64,000 nucleotides of DNA from Bacillus thuringiensis (GTDB taxonomy: Bacteria; Bacillota; Bacilli; Bacillales; Bacillaceae_G), in the NCBI RefSeq assembly GCF_001182785.1, contig NZ_CP012099.1, positions 1,796,501 to 1,860,500 on the forward strand. Reading direction: 5' to 3'. The notes beneath the pieces are model-generated. The model saw nothing but the letters and a program-made list of their open reading frames with translations, was not told the DNA's origin and made no database searches. How positions within the stretch are numbered: the first letter of the stretch is position 1; every line of letters begins with the position of its first letter. A program made the position numbers and the translations under genes. Shown piece after piece: positions 55,145-64,000 of this stretch.

Positions 55145-55747
55145 ATGTCAGCAACTACAACAAACTTAAAAGAAGCAATTGTGAACCGCCGTTCAATTCG
55201 TAAAGTAACAAAAAACGATGCAATTACGAAAGAAAGAATTGAAGAAGTGTTAAAAACAGCTTTACACGCACCAACATCTTTCAATATGCAAAGTGGTCGT
55301 ATGGTTGTATTAATGGATGGAGAGCATGAAAAGTTTTGGGATATTGTTAAAGAAACACTAAGAGCTCGCGTACCAGCAGAAAACTTTGAAGCGACTGTAG
55401 AAAGACTAAAAGGCTTCCATGCAGGTGTAGGAACAGTTCTATTCTTTGAAGATCAAGCAACTGTAGAAAAAATGCAAGAAAATGCACCATTATATAAAGA
55501 TCAGTTCCCATTCTGGTCTCATCAAGGAAATGCGATGTTACAACACACTGTGTGGATGCTATTATCTGCTGAAGGAATTGGGGCGTCATTACAACATTAC
55601 AATCCAATCGTAGATGCTGAAGTGAAAGAAACTTGGAACATTCCGGCAGAGTGGAGCTTAGTAGGTCAAATGCCATTTGGTGAACCAAACGAACAACCAG
55701 CAGAAAGAACGTTCTTGCCTACTGAAGATGTAGTGAAATTTTATTAA
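55145..55747 (+). CDS. Nitroreductase family protein
   Basis: FMN-dependent NAD(P)H oxidoreductase of 200 residues. The flavin-binding start is IVNRRSIRKVTKND, and HAPTSFNMQSGRMVVL and WSLVGQMPFGEP are the typical FMN contacts. The sequence fits the Frm2/HypO-like group, which reduces nitro compounds or is induced by hypochlorite and quinones. It is 57 bases from the DsbA-like gene with no terminator or operator copy between, so they share a transcript. TTGGAGG precedes the ATG. Confidence 0.87.
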   Translation: MSATTTNLKEAIVNRRSIRKVTKNDAITKERIEEVLKTALHAPTSFNMQSGRMVVLMDGEHEKFWDIVKETLRARVPAENFEATVERLKGFHAGVGTVLFFEDQATVEKMQENAPLYKDQFPFWSHQGNAMLQHTVWMLLSAEGIGASLQHYNPIVDAEVKETWNIPAEWSLVGQMPFGEPNEQPAERTFLPTEDVVKFY

Positions 55748-55766
55748 GAAATACAATATGTAACGA

Positions 55767-55801
55767 GAAGGAAGCTGTGCTTAAAAACAGCTTCCTTTTT
55801 T
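55767..55801 (+). terminator. Terminator of the Rrf2-DsbA-nitroreductase group
   Basis: GAAGGAAGCTGT and ACAGCTTCCTTTTTT around a short loop. Confidence 0.85.
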
Positions 55802-55873
55802 GTAGTGGTGTTAATTTATACGCATTTAGGGAAGAAATATAAGAAATAATCCGGTGAGAAGGGAATTAGAAAA

Positions 55874-56005
55874 ATGAATGATGAGAAAAAATATACAGTG
55901 GTAGGTACTGATGTTGAGGAAGTAAAGCGTTTAAATGAAAATTCAGGGTTAACGTATAATCAAGTGAAAGAAATGTTAGCGAAGCAAATGCAAAAAAAGA
56001 AGTAA
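55874..56005 (+). CDS. Small protein of 43 residues
   Basis: Starts MNDEKKYTVVGTDVEEVKRL and ends KEMLAKQMQKKK. It is charged, soluble and likely helical, with NSGLTYNQVKEML resembling a short helix-turn-helix-like segment. GAGAAGGG stands 12 bases before the ATG and a terminator follows, so the gene looks complete. Small proteins like this are common in Bacillus and often expressed in spores, but no function is shown. Confidence 0.6.
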   Translation: MNDEKKYTVVGTDVEEVKRLNENSGLTYNQVKEMLAKQMQKKK

Positions 56006-56046
56006 TTAGATTGAAATCTTTCATTTTTTCATTTAGCATTTTGATT

Positions 56047-56080
56047 GGAGAGAGTTAAGTAAAAGGTAACTCTCTTTTTC
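56047..56080 (+). terminator. Terminator of the 43-residue gene
   Basis: AGAGAGTTA and TAACTCTCT around nine bases, then TTTTTC. Confidence 0.75.
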
Positions 56081-56116
56081 GTATAAAGAAGCACCTTATA
56101 GAGTGGAGGAAACAAC

Positions 56117-57727
56117 ATGAAGAAATGGGTAAAGGTAACGCTGTCTATCGCTGGAGGCATTGTCTTATTAGCATGTGCCGGCGGATATTACGTGTATAAA
56201 AATTATTTTCCAAAGGAACCAGAGCATATTGTATATGAAAAAGAAAGAGTGCTACAACCGATACATAATCAGCTTAAAGGAATCAATATAGAAAATGTAA
56301 AGATAAAAGAAAAAGAAGTCGTAAATGCGACTGTAGATGAGCTTCAAAAAATGATTGATGATGGAAAGTTGTCATATGAAGAATTAACGAGTATTTATCT
56401 CTTTAGAATACAAGAACATGATCAAAATGGAATAACATTAAATTCTGTTACAGAGATAAATCCTAATGCGATGGAAGAAGCAAGAAAGTTAGATCAAGAG
56501 CGGGGTAGAAACAAAAATTCGAATTTATATGGTATTCCTGTCGTTGTAAAAGATAATGTACAGACGGAAAAAGTGATGCCGACTAGTGCAGGAACTTATG
56601 TATTAAAAGATTGGATTGCAGATCAAGACGCAACAATTGTGAAGCAGTTGAAAGAAGAAGGAGCATTTGTTTTAGGAAAAGCGAATATGTCTGAGTGGGC
56701 GAACTATTTATCTTTTACAATGCCAAGTGGATATAGTGGGAAGAAAGGACAAAATTTAAATCCGTACGGTCCGATTACATTCGATACTTCAGGATCAAGT
56801 TCAGGATCTGCTACAGTAGTTGCGGCAGATTTTGCACCGCTTGCAATCGGAACAGAAACGACGGGATCGATTGTTGCACCTGCAACGCAGCAATCAGTAG
56901 TTGGGTTACGTCCATCTTTAGGTATGGTAAGTAGAACAGGAATTATTCCATTAGCTGAAACTCTTGATACAGCAGGACCTATGGCAAGAACAGTAAAAGA
57001 TGCAGCAACGTTATTTAATGCAATGATAGGTTATGACGAAAAAGATGTTATGACAGAAAAAATGAAAGATAAAGAAAGGATTGATTATACAAAGGATTTA
57101 TCAATAGATGGATTAAAAGGGAAAAAGATAGGGCTTCTTTTTTCTATAGACCAACAAGATGAAAATAGAAAAGCAGTAGCAGAAAAAATTAGAAAAGACC
57201 TTCAAGATGCAGGTGCGATATTAACTGATAATATCCAGTTAAGTGCTGAGGGTGTAGATAATTTGCAAACATTAGAATATGAGTTCAAGCATAATGTAAA
57301 CGACTATTTTTCACAGCAAAAAAATGTACCGGTAAAATCGTTAGAAGAGATTATAGCGTTTAATAAAAAGGATAGTAAAAGACGAATAAAATACGGACAA
57401 ACATTAATTGAGGGGTCTGAAAAATCTGCTATAACGAAAGAAGAGTTCGAAAACGTAGTGCAAACGAGTCAAGAAAATGCAAAAAAAGAGCTAGATAGGT
57501 ATTTAGTAGAAAAAGGTTTGGATGCTCTAGTTATGATTAATAACGATGAAGTTCTTCTATCAGCTGTAGCTGGTTATCCGGAATTAGCGGTTCCTGCTGG
57601 ATATGATAAAAATAGAGAACCAATCGGTGTAGTGTTTGTAGGGAAACAGTTTGGTGAAAAAGAGCTTTTCAATATTGGATATGCGTATGAACAGCAGTCT
57701 AAAAATAGAAAATCACCTAGTTTATAA
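56117..57727 (+). CDS. Amidase signature family enzyme
   Basis: A 536-residue amidase with the Ser-cisSer-Lys triad Lys145 (PVVVKDNVQ), Ser229 (SSSGSATVVAADF) and Ser251 (GTETTGSIVAPA). The N terminus has one hydrophobic segment (about 7-24) ending at LLAC, which may be a lipobox (Cys20), followed by more hydrophobic residues, so it is either a lipoprotein or a membrane-anchored protein facing outside. It lacks GatB/GatC neighbours and so is not the tRNA amidotransferase. The substrate is unknown. TGGAGGAAAC precedes the ATG. Confidence 0.87.
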   Translation: MKKWVKVTLSIAGGIVLLACAGGYYVYKNYFPKEPEHIVYEKERVLQPIHNQLKGINIENVKIKEKEVVNATVDELQKMIDDGKLSYEELTSIYLFRIQEHDQNGITLNSVTEINPNAMEEARKLDQERGRNKNSNLYGIPVVVKDNVQTEKVMPTSAGTYVLKDWIADQDATIVKQLKEEGAFVLGKANMSEWANYLSFTMPSGYSGKKGQNLNPYGPITFDTSGSSSGSATVVAADFAPLAIGTETTGSIVAPATQQSVVGLRPSLGMVSRTGIIPLAETLDTAGPMARTVKDAATLFNAMIGYDEKDVMTEKMKDKERIDYTKDLSIDGLKGKKIGLLFSIDQQDENRKAVAEKIRKDLQDAGAILTDNIQLSAEGVDNLQTLEYEFKHNVNDYFSQQKNVPVKSLEEIIAFNKKDSKRRIKYGQTLIEGSEKSAITKEEFENVVQTSQENAKKELDRYLVEKGLDALVMINNDEVLLSAVAGYPELAVPAGYDKNREPIGVVFVGKQFGEKELFNIGYAYEQQSKNRKSPSL

Positions 57728-57745
57728 AAAGATTATATGAAAAAT

Positions 57746-57784
57746 AACTGAGATCCACCGAAATATGTTGGTGGATCTCAGTTA
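57746..57784 (+). terminator. Terminator of the amidase gene
   Basis: AACTGAGATCCACC and GGTGGATCTCAGTT, perfect 14-base arms with a ten-base loop; a weak T-run. Confidence 0.7.
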
Positions 57785-57909
57785 AACGAATCTAACAATA
57801 TGAAAAGAAAAAAAGGATTCTTCTCAATTAGTAAGAAAGATTGTCTATAGGAGTTCATAAAATGTAATATATTCAATTTCCATCCATTGAAGGGGGAGGT
57901 TAATTCTTA

Positions 57910-58923
57910 ATGAATGAAGTAAAGAGTTTTTTTCGAAGTAGAGGGTTTCAACGGTTTCTCGTTTTAATAATAGTAGCGCTTGTATTATATGCATTAAAAA
58001 GTATGATCAATTTAATATTAATTACGTTTATACTGACGTTTTTAATGGATCGATTTCAACGTTTTATTTCAAGAAAATTGAAAGTAAACCGGAAAATTGT
58101 TATTGCATGTTTGTATATAATACTAGTTTCCTTTATAGGCACAACATTATATAAATATTTACCTGTGCTGACGATACAAATTTCACAATTAATTTATCAA
58201 TTTAAACTGTTTTTTCAAAATCCACCTGATAATGAAATCGTTAAATATGCACTTTCGACAATTAATGGGATGGAAGTATCAAAATATATAGAACAAGGTG
58301 TAGATGTCATATATCAATCAATAGCAAATATAGGGAAGGTAAGTTTACAAATATTATTATCTCTAATTTTAAGCTTATTTTTCTTATTAGAAAAAGAGCG
58401 TATTATTACATTTACATCTAAGTTTAAAGACAGTAAGCTAAAGATCTTTTATGAGGAAATTGCATATTTTGGTGAAAGATTTGCAAGATCGTTCGGTAAA
58501 GTAATTGAAGCTCAGTTTTTAATTGCCGTTGTAAATTGTATTCTTACTGTCATTGCATTAATCGTTTTAGGATTTCCACAGCTACTCGTATTAGCTGTTA
58601 TGATTTTCTTACTAGGGTTGATTCCTGTTGCAGGTGTGATTATTTCTTTGTTTCCACTTTGTATCATTGCTTACAACGTAGGCGGGGTTATGTACGTAGT
58701 ATACATAATCGTGTTCATAACAGTCATCCATGCTCTTGAAAGTTATTTTTTAAATCCGAAGTTTATGTCTGCAAAAACAAATTTACCAATCTTTTATACA
58801 TTTATGATTCTCATCTTCTCAGAGCATTTCCTCGGAATATGGGGGCTTATTATCGGCATACCAATCTTTATTTTTTTATTAGATGTGTTTGATATAAATA
58901 ATGAGGATACGACTGGAAAATAA
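57910..58923 (+). CDS. AI-2E family transporter
   Basis: Membrane protein of 337 residues with about eight segments and a central soluble part (about 85-145). The C-terminal motifs ALIVLGFPQLLVLAVMIF, LIPVAGVIISLFP and the end LGIWGLIIGIPIFIFLLDV are those of the PF01594 family, whose members export signals such as AI-2 or act as Na+/H+ antiporters. The role here is undetermined. GGGGGAGG precedes the ATG. Confidence 0.87.
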   Translation: MNEVKSFFRSRGFQRFLVLIIVALVLYALKSMINLILITFILTFLMDRFQRFISRKLKVNRKIVIACLYIILVSFIGTTLYKYLPVLTIQISQLIYQFKLFFQNPPDNEIVKYALSTINGMEVSKYIEQGVDVIYQSIANIGKVSLQILLSLILSLFFLLEKERIITFTSKFKDSKLKIFYEEIAYFGERFARSFGKVIEAQFLIAVVNCILTVIALIVLGFPQLLVLAVMIFLLGLIPVAGVIISLFPLCIIAYNVGGVMYVVYIIVFITVIHALESYFLNPKFMSAKTNLPIFYTFMILIFSEHFLGIWGLIIGIPIFIFLLDVFDINNEDTTGK

Positions 58924-58968
58924 GAAATGATAGAAAATCATTAAAAAGTCATAGGGGATAATGAAAAT

Positions 58969-59006
58969 AAAAAAAGCAATCCAAAATAAATTGGATTGCT
59001 TTTTTA
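58969..59006. terminator. Bidirectional intrinsic terminator
   Basis: AAAAAAGCAATCCAA and TTGGATTGCTTTTTT around AATAAA. Confidence 0.9.
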
Positions 59007-59012
59007 TCTTAA

Positions 59013-60032
<1,020 letters not shown>

Positions 60033-60158
60033 TTATTACATTTTATAAAAGATATTCAAGTATTTGAAAATGTATCCGTGTAATTCCTTGCCCAAAACAT
60101 AGGAATGAAGGTAACCGAATATAATTCAGTAAAATCCTTTATAAAAGGGGAAAAGGAC

Positions 60159-61595
60159 ATGGAGCAGCCATTAACGATGGAAAGAATGCTTCATATTATT
60201 AATGTGGGGCTCGTTAAAACGAACAATCCAAAGCAGATTATTATTGTTGGTGCAGGAATTTCAGGGTTAGTTGCAGCATCGTTATTAAAAGAAGCAGGTC
60301 ATAAAGTAACGATTTTAGAAGCGAATAACCGAATAGGCGGGAGAATATATACGATTCGTGAATCGTTTAGCGATGGTTTATATTTTAATGCAGGACCAAT
60401 GAGGATTCCTGAAACTCATAAGTTAACTTTAGCTTACATTCGTAAATTTAAACTACCGTTAAATCTTTTTATTAATAAAACTCCTTTAGATATCATTTAT
60501 ACGAATAATATTAGAACGAGACTGAGTGTGTTTGAAAACGATCCGAGTGTACTTAAATATCCAGTTTTAGAGAATGAAAAAGGAAAAACGGCAGAAGAAT
60601 TAATGTTAGTGGTATTAGAACCCATACTTAATTTTATTAAAAAAGATCCTAATACAAACTGGATTATCGTAGAAAAAAAATATAAAACATACTCGCTTGG
60701 GTCATTTTTAACAGAGTATTATTCAGATGGTGCAATAGATATGATCGGGGTACTTCTTGATATGGAAGCTTATATGGGAATGTCCTTAATTGAAGTATTA
60801 CGTGAAATGATTTTCTTTACTTCAACAACGAAATATTATGAAATAACTGGTGGAATGGATAAGTTATCGAATGCATTCTTACCACAATTAAGGGAACATA
60901 TTTTAATGCCATATAAGGTTGATAAAATCATACAAGAAGATAATAAAGTAATGATGCAAGTAAACAACGGAGAAACGTTAAAGCGGTTTATAATTACAGG
61001 TGACAGTGCGATTGTCACCATTCCATTTTCCGCATTACGATTCGTAGAAATCCAGCCGTATCACTTATTTTCTTATTTTAAAAGACGCGCAATCCGCGAA
61101 TTAAATTATATCGCTGCGACTAAAATTGCAATACAATTTCGAAGTAGATTTTGGGAAAGAGAAGGGCAGTGCGGAGGTAAGTCTATTACTGATTTGCCTA
61201 TAAGATTTACATATTATCCGAGTTATGGCATTCATACGCCGGGACCGGCTGTTATGTTGGCTAGTTATACGTGGGCGGATGAGGCTTTAACTTGGGATAG
61301 TTTACCTAATGGGGAACGTGTGCGGTATGCATTAAATAATCTAGCACAAATATATGGAAATGTAGTTTATAGTGAATTTGTTACTGGTACATCATTTAGT
61401 TGGAGTAAGAATCCGTATTCTTGTGGAGCATTTACAGCTTTTGAACCAGGGCAAGAGCTAGAGTTATTCCCATATATGACATCACCGGCAGGGAAAGTCC
61501 ATTTTGCTGGTGAGCATACGACATTAACACATGGATGGATGCAAGGAGCAATTGAGTCTGGAGTTAGAGTTGCATATGAAGTAAATGAACAGTGA
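60159..61595 (+). CDS. Flavin amine oxidase (YobN-like)
   Basis: FAD-dependent amine or L-amino-acid oxidase of 478 residues. The dinucleotide-binding motif is [20 protein letters not shown], followed by ANNRIGGRI, and the C-terminal FAD motif is [21 protein letters not shown]. It matches the length and pattern of B. subtilis YobN. The enzyme oxidises amines or amino acids, releasing ammonia and hydrogen peroxide; the substrate is unknown. The frame extends upstream to 60105, but AAAAGGGG before 60159 marks the start. Confidence 0.88.
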   Translation: MEQPLTMERMLHIINVGLVKTNNPKQIIIVGAGISGLVAASLLKEAGHKVTILEANNRIGGRIYTIRESFSDGLYFNAGPMRIPETHKLTLAYIRKFKLPLNLFINKTPLDIIYTNNIRTRLSVFENDPSVLKYPVLENEKGKTAEELMLVVLEPILNFIKKDPNTNWIIVEKKYKTYSLGSFLTEYYSDGAIDMIGVLLDMEAYMGMSLIEVLREMIFFTSTTKYYEITGGMDKLSNAFLPQLREHILMPYKVDKIIQEDNKVMMQVNNGETLKRFIITGDSAIVTIPFSALRFVEIQPYHLFSYFKRRAIRELNYIAATKIAIQFRSRFWEREGQCGGKSITDLPIRFTYYPSYGIHTPGPAVMLASYTWADEALTWDSLPNGERVRYALNNLAQIYGNVVYSEFVTGTSFSWSKNPYSCGAFTAFEPGQELELFPYMTSPAGKVHFAGEHTTLTHGWMQGAIESGVRVAYEVNEQ

Positions 61596-61641
61596 ATCTC
61601 TTATATTTACAAATGGTCATTCTTTTAATAAAATGATAAAT

Positions 61642-61665
61642 ATAAATCGTAATTATTACGCTTTG
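61642..61665 (+). promoter_or_regulatory. Zur box
   Basis: AAATCGTAATTATTACG then CTTT fits the Bacillus Zur operator (AAATCGTAATNATTACGATTT) with one mismatched arm base, 37 bases before the COG0523 gene. Confidence 0.8.
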
Positions 61666-61701
61666 AATACATTTGAAGTAAAGAAATGGATGGTCGGTTG
61701 A

Positions 61702-62625
61702 ATGAATAAAGTGGAGATTCATATATTAGGTGGTTTTTTAGGTAGTGGAAAATCAACATTATTACAAAATTTATTGTTAGCAGAGAAAAAGAAGAATAGA
61801 AAAGTTGCAGTATTAATGAATGAAATTGGTGAATACTCGGTAGATACAGATATTATTGGAAAAGAGAATGTTTTAAGAGAACTTCTTAAAGGCTGTATTT
61901 GTTGTACGTTAAAAGAAGAGCTTGAAATACAATTACATTCGTTATACCAACAAGAAAGACCAGATGTAATTTATATAGAAACGACAGGTGTTGCGCATCC
62001 AATTGAAGTGTTAGACGCGTGTGTCTCACCAATTTTAGCTCCTTTCCTGGAAGTGAAATCAATTGTAGTCGTTTTAGATGCAGTAAGGTGGTTAAACCGA
62101 AGTATATTAAGTGCAAATGTACAACAGCTATTGCATGAGCAACTGAAATTTGGTAGTCATATTCTTGTTAATAAAGCAGATTTACTAACAGATGAAGATA
62201 AGAACACAGTACTTGAAGAAGTAAAGGCAATAAATGATCATGCGAAAATATATGAGACGAAGTATTGTAATATATCTTTACAAGATATAGAAGAAGCAGA
62301 ATTTACAAATGATGAGGAACATGAGACACTACATGTCAAACAGCATTTACATATACAAACGATGACGTATCAATTTACGAAACCGATCGATCAAGACAAA
62401 TTATATGAATGGCTTTCGAATTTACCAGATAGTATTTATCGAGTGAAAGGTTTTGTGAAATTCCATGGAGATAAATACCCTCACCTATTCCAATATTCTT
62501 TCGGAGTACCGACTTTACTAGAACAAGACTTCGGTTTCCCGACAAACTTAGTAGTAATAGGAGAAGGACTAGATAAGAAACAATTGGCTGAAGGGTTAGA
62601 GAAAGTAGAACTTAACTCTAATTAA
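61702..62625 (+). CDS. COG0523 GTPase, zinc-responsive metallochaperone-like (CobW/YciC family)
   Basis: P-loop GTPase of 307 residues. Walker A is GGFLGSGKSTLL (residues 10-21), the metal-binding CxCC motif is GCICC (Cys65, Cys67, Cys68), and the guanine motif is NKAD. The C-terminal CobW_C domain (about 215-300) contains RVKGFVKF. Zur-controlled members (ZagA/YciC) deliver zinc to folate enzymes when zinc is scarce. The Zur box supports that. The protein is shorter than B. subtilis YciC, so it is a related paralogue rather than a strict copy. Confidence 0.9.
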   Translation: MNKVEIHILGGFLGSGKSTLLQNLLLAEKKKNRKVAVLMNEIGEYSVDTDIIGKENVLRELLKGCICCTLKEELEIQLHSLYQQERPDVIYIETTGVAHPIEVLDACVSPILAPFLEVKSIVVVLDAVRWLNRSILSANVQQLLHEQLKFGSHILVNKADLLTDEDKNTVLEEVKAINDHAKIYETKYCNISLQDIEEAEFTNDEEHETLHVKQHLHIQTMTYQFTKPIDQDKLYEWLSNLPDSIYRVKGFVKFHGDKYPHLFQYSFGVPTLLEQDFGFPTNLVVIGEGLDKKQLAEGLEKVELNSN

Positions 62626-62629
62626 GGGG

Positions 62630-62664
62630 AAAAGACTAACTTAAAAATAAGTTAGTCTTTTTGT
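62630..62664 (+). terminator. Terminator of the COG0523 gene
   Basis: AAAAGACTAACTT and AAGTTAGTCTTTTT around six bases. Confidence 0.88.
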
Positions 62665-62887
62665 ATGGTCATTACTGAAATGAAACAGTATTTTCAATTG
62701 GATTGCAGAATATATATTGATTGTATGTCCGTTTCCATTACATAGGAAGGTGATTATATATTTGTGCCGAATGTAGAGGGTACTACAAGAGTTTTCCATT
62801 ATCTATCGAATTAGTTAGTCATGATTACGGACAGGGGATTTTGGCGTGTTTGATTCTATCAGAAAGTAAAGTATGGGGAGGATCACA

Positions 62888-64000
62888 ATGTCGATGAAAA
62901 AACGTAAGTGGCTAAAGACGATGTTTACTGGTTGTGTTCTAGGTTCATTATTAATAACGGCAGCTTGTTCAGGAAAGAAAACAAGTACAGAGGATGAAAA
63001 AACGATTAAAGTAGGGGTTCTTGCCTCATTAACAGGTCCATTAGAATCGTATGGAAAACAAACAGTGAACGGATTTGAATTAGGGTTAGACTATGCAACT
63101 GGTGGAACTGGGAAAGTAGATGGGAAAAAGATTAAGTTTGTTGTAGAAGATACAGAAACGAAAGCGGATGTAGCAGTTAAAAAAGCTACGAAGTTATTAG
63201 AAGAAGAGAAAGTTGATTTTTTAGTTGGATCGTCTAGTTCAAGTGATACGTTAGCGGTTTTACCACTGGCTGAAGAATATGAAAAGATTATGGTTGTAGA
63301 ACCGGCAGTTGCGGATAGTATTACCGGGAAGAACTGGAATAAATATATTTTTAGAACTGGAAGAAGTTCCTCACAAGATGCGATTGCAGGAGCAGCAGCA
63401 ATTGCGAAAAAAGATGTAAAGATTGCGACATTTGCCCCAGATAACGCTTTTGGTCGTGAAGGGATTGCTGCATTTAAAGCGGGTGCGAAAAAATTAGGTG
63501 CGAACATTGTAAATGAGCAATACGCGGATACAAATTCAACAGATTTTACAGCGAATATTCAAAATATCATTAGTTCAAAACCAGATTATTTATTTATCGT
63601 TTGGGCAGGGGCAAATTCACCTTGGAAACAGTTGAAAGATATGAATGTGGAAGCGCAAGGTATTAAAATTTCTACAGGTGCGCCAGATATACCAGCATTA
63701 AAAACAATGGATGCATTAGTAGGTATGCAAGGTTTTTCTGTATATTATCACACACTTCCAAAAAATAAAGTGAATGATTGGCTAGTTGAAGAGCATAAAA
63801 AACGTTTTAATGGTGCAGTGCCAGATTTGTTTACAGCGGGAGGAATGTCAGCAGCAATTTCTATTGTAGAAGCCTTAAAGAAAACAAAAGGTGATACAGA
63901 TGTAGATACCTTGATTAAGAAAATGGAAGGAATGGAATTTGATACACCGAAAGGAAAGATGAAGTTTAGAGAGAAGGACCACCAAGCGATGCAGACGCTG
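62888..64000 (+). CDS. ABC transporter substrate-binding lipoprotein, branched-chain amino acid/amide type (partial)
   Basis: The gene runs off the window; 371 codons are visible. A lipoprotein signal ends at ITAAC (Cys27), then the Peripla_BP_6 (Leu/Ile/Val-binding, type I) domain: IKVGVLASLTGPLESYGKQT, VDFLVGSSSSSDTLAVLPLA and APDNAFGREGIAAFKAGAKK. It captures an amino acid, amide or urea-like ligand outside the cell for an ABC importer, whose permease genes should follow. GGGGAGG precedes the ATG at 62888. The 3' end and any operon partners are outside the window. Confidence 0.88.
   Translation, partial: MSMKKRKWLKTMFTGCVLGSLLITAACSGKKTSTEDEKTIKVGVLASLTGPLESYGKQTVNGFELGLDYATGGTGKVDGKKIKFVVEDTETKADVAVKKATKLLEEEKVDFLVGSSSSSDTLAVLPLAEEYEKIMVVEPAVADSITGKNWNKYIFRTGRSSSQDAIAGAAAIAKKDVKIATFAPDNAFGREGIAAFKAGAKKLGANIVNEQYADTNSTDFTANIQNIISSKPDYLFIVWAGANSPWKQLKDMNVEAQGIKISTGAPDIPALKTMDALVGMQGFSVYYHTLPKNKVNDWLVEEHKKRFNGAVPDLFTAGGMSAAISIVEALKKTKGDTDVDTLIKKMEGMEFDTPKGKMKFREKDHQAMQTL

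Noticed and set aside
60105..60158. Upstream start of the amine oxidase
   Set aside because: No ribosome binding site there, whereas AAAAGGGG lies before 60159.
62741..62811. Short GTG frame (16 codons) before the substrate-binding lipoprotein gene
   Set aside because: The AAGGTGAT motif is too far from the GTG and the frame is not protein-like enough to support a leader peptide.

Overview
The window is a chromosomal segment of a Bacillus cereus-group bacterium. The decisive evidence is a complete non-haemolytic enterotoxin operon (nheABC, 18695-22288) preceded by a PlcR-type box. AT-rich DNA, strong purine-rich ribosome binding sites, Bacillus-type regulatory sites (MntR, Zur, CodY and DeoR-like) and a c-di-AMP riboswitch upstream of kimA agree with this. 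No rRNA, tRNA, CRISPR array, complete prophage or intact insertion sequence was seen.

Layout. 0-10 kb: a YunG-like protein, the deaminase mtaD, a TetR/MFS exporter pair, an oligopeptide-binding lipoprotein, a GNAT acetyltransferase, and a run of two-component system, M23 peptidase and alpha/beta hydrolase. 10-18 kb: mntH with an MntR box, trhO, an unrecognised 491-residue membrane-anchored protein, a ketopantoate reductase-like gene, and the c-di-AMP riboswitch controlling kimA. 18-22.3 kb: nheABC with an apparently long 5' leader that holds a 19-codon reading frame inside nested hairpins. 22.3-27.5 kb: an accessory block (M29 aminopeptidase, PAF-acetylhydrolase-like lipase, TetR, GNAT) with coding fragments, a duplicated operator-like motif and an IS-like scrap at its right edge. 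27.6-30 kb: UPF0145 protein, a CPBP protease whose 3' end has been tandemly duplicated, and a TetR. 30.3-35.3 kb: the deoxyribonucleoside operon deoR / deoC-nupC-pdp-cdd. 35.4-46 kb: CcdC-like protein, DUF896 protein, Xaa-Pro aminopeptidase, pentapeptide-repeat protein, multicopper oxidase lipoprotein and His-tailed membrane protein, topoisomerase III, a membrane protein and an ACR3-like permease. 46-64 kb: azoreductase, brnQ (CodY box), a VOC protein, copper genes copCD/ycnJ-ycnI, a DMT/LysR divergent pair, an Rrf2-DsbA-nitroreductase group sharing an operator, an amidase, an AI-2E family protein, ldh, a flavin amine oxidase, a Zur-box COG0523 GTPase, and a branched-chain amino-acid-type binding protein cut off by the window end.

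How it fits together. Metal homeostasis recurs: manganese (mntH), zinc (COG0523 GTPase) and copper (multicopper oxidase, CopCD, YcnI). Potassium import is gated by c-di-AMP. Nucleoside salvage forms one regulated operon. The best candidates for something undescribed are the nheA leader reading frame, the Rrf2 regulon with its TGTAAC-N7-ATTACA operator, the self-duplicated 3' end of the CPBP gene, and the accessory block with a shared operator upstream of a decayed gene. Most other genes are ordinary members of known families.
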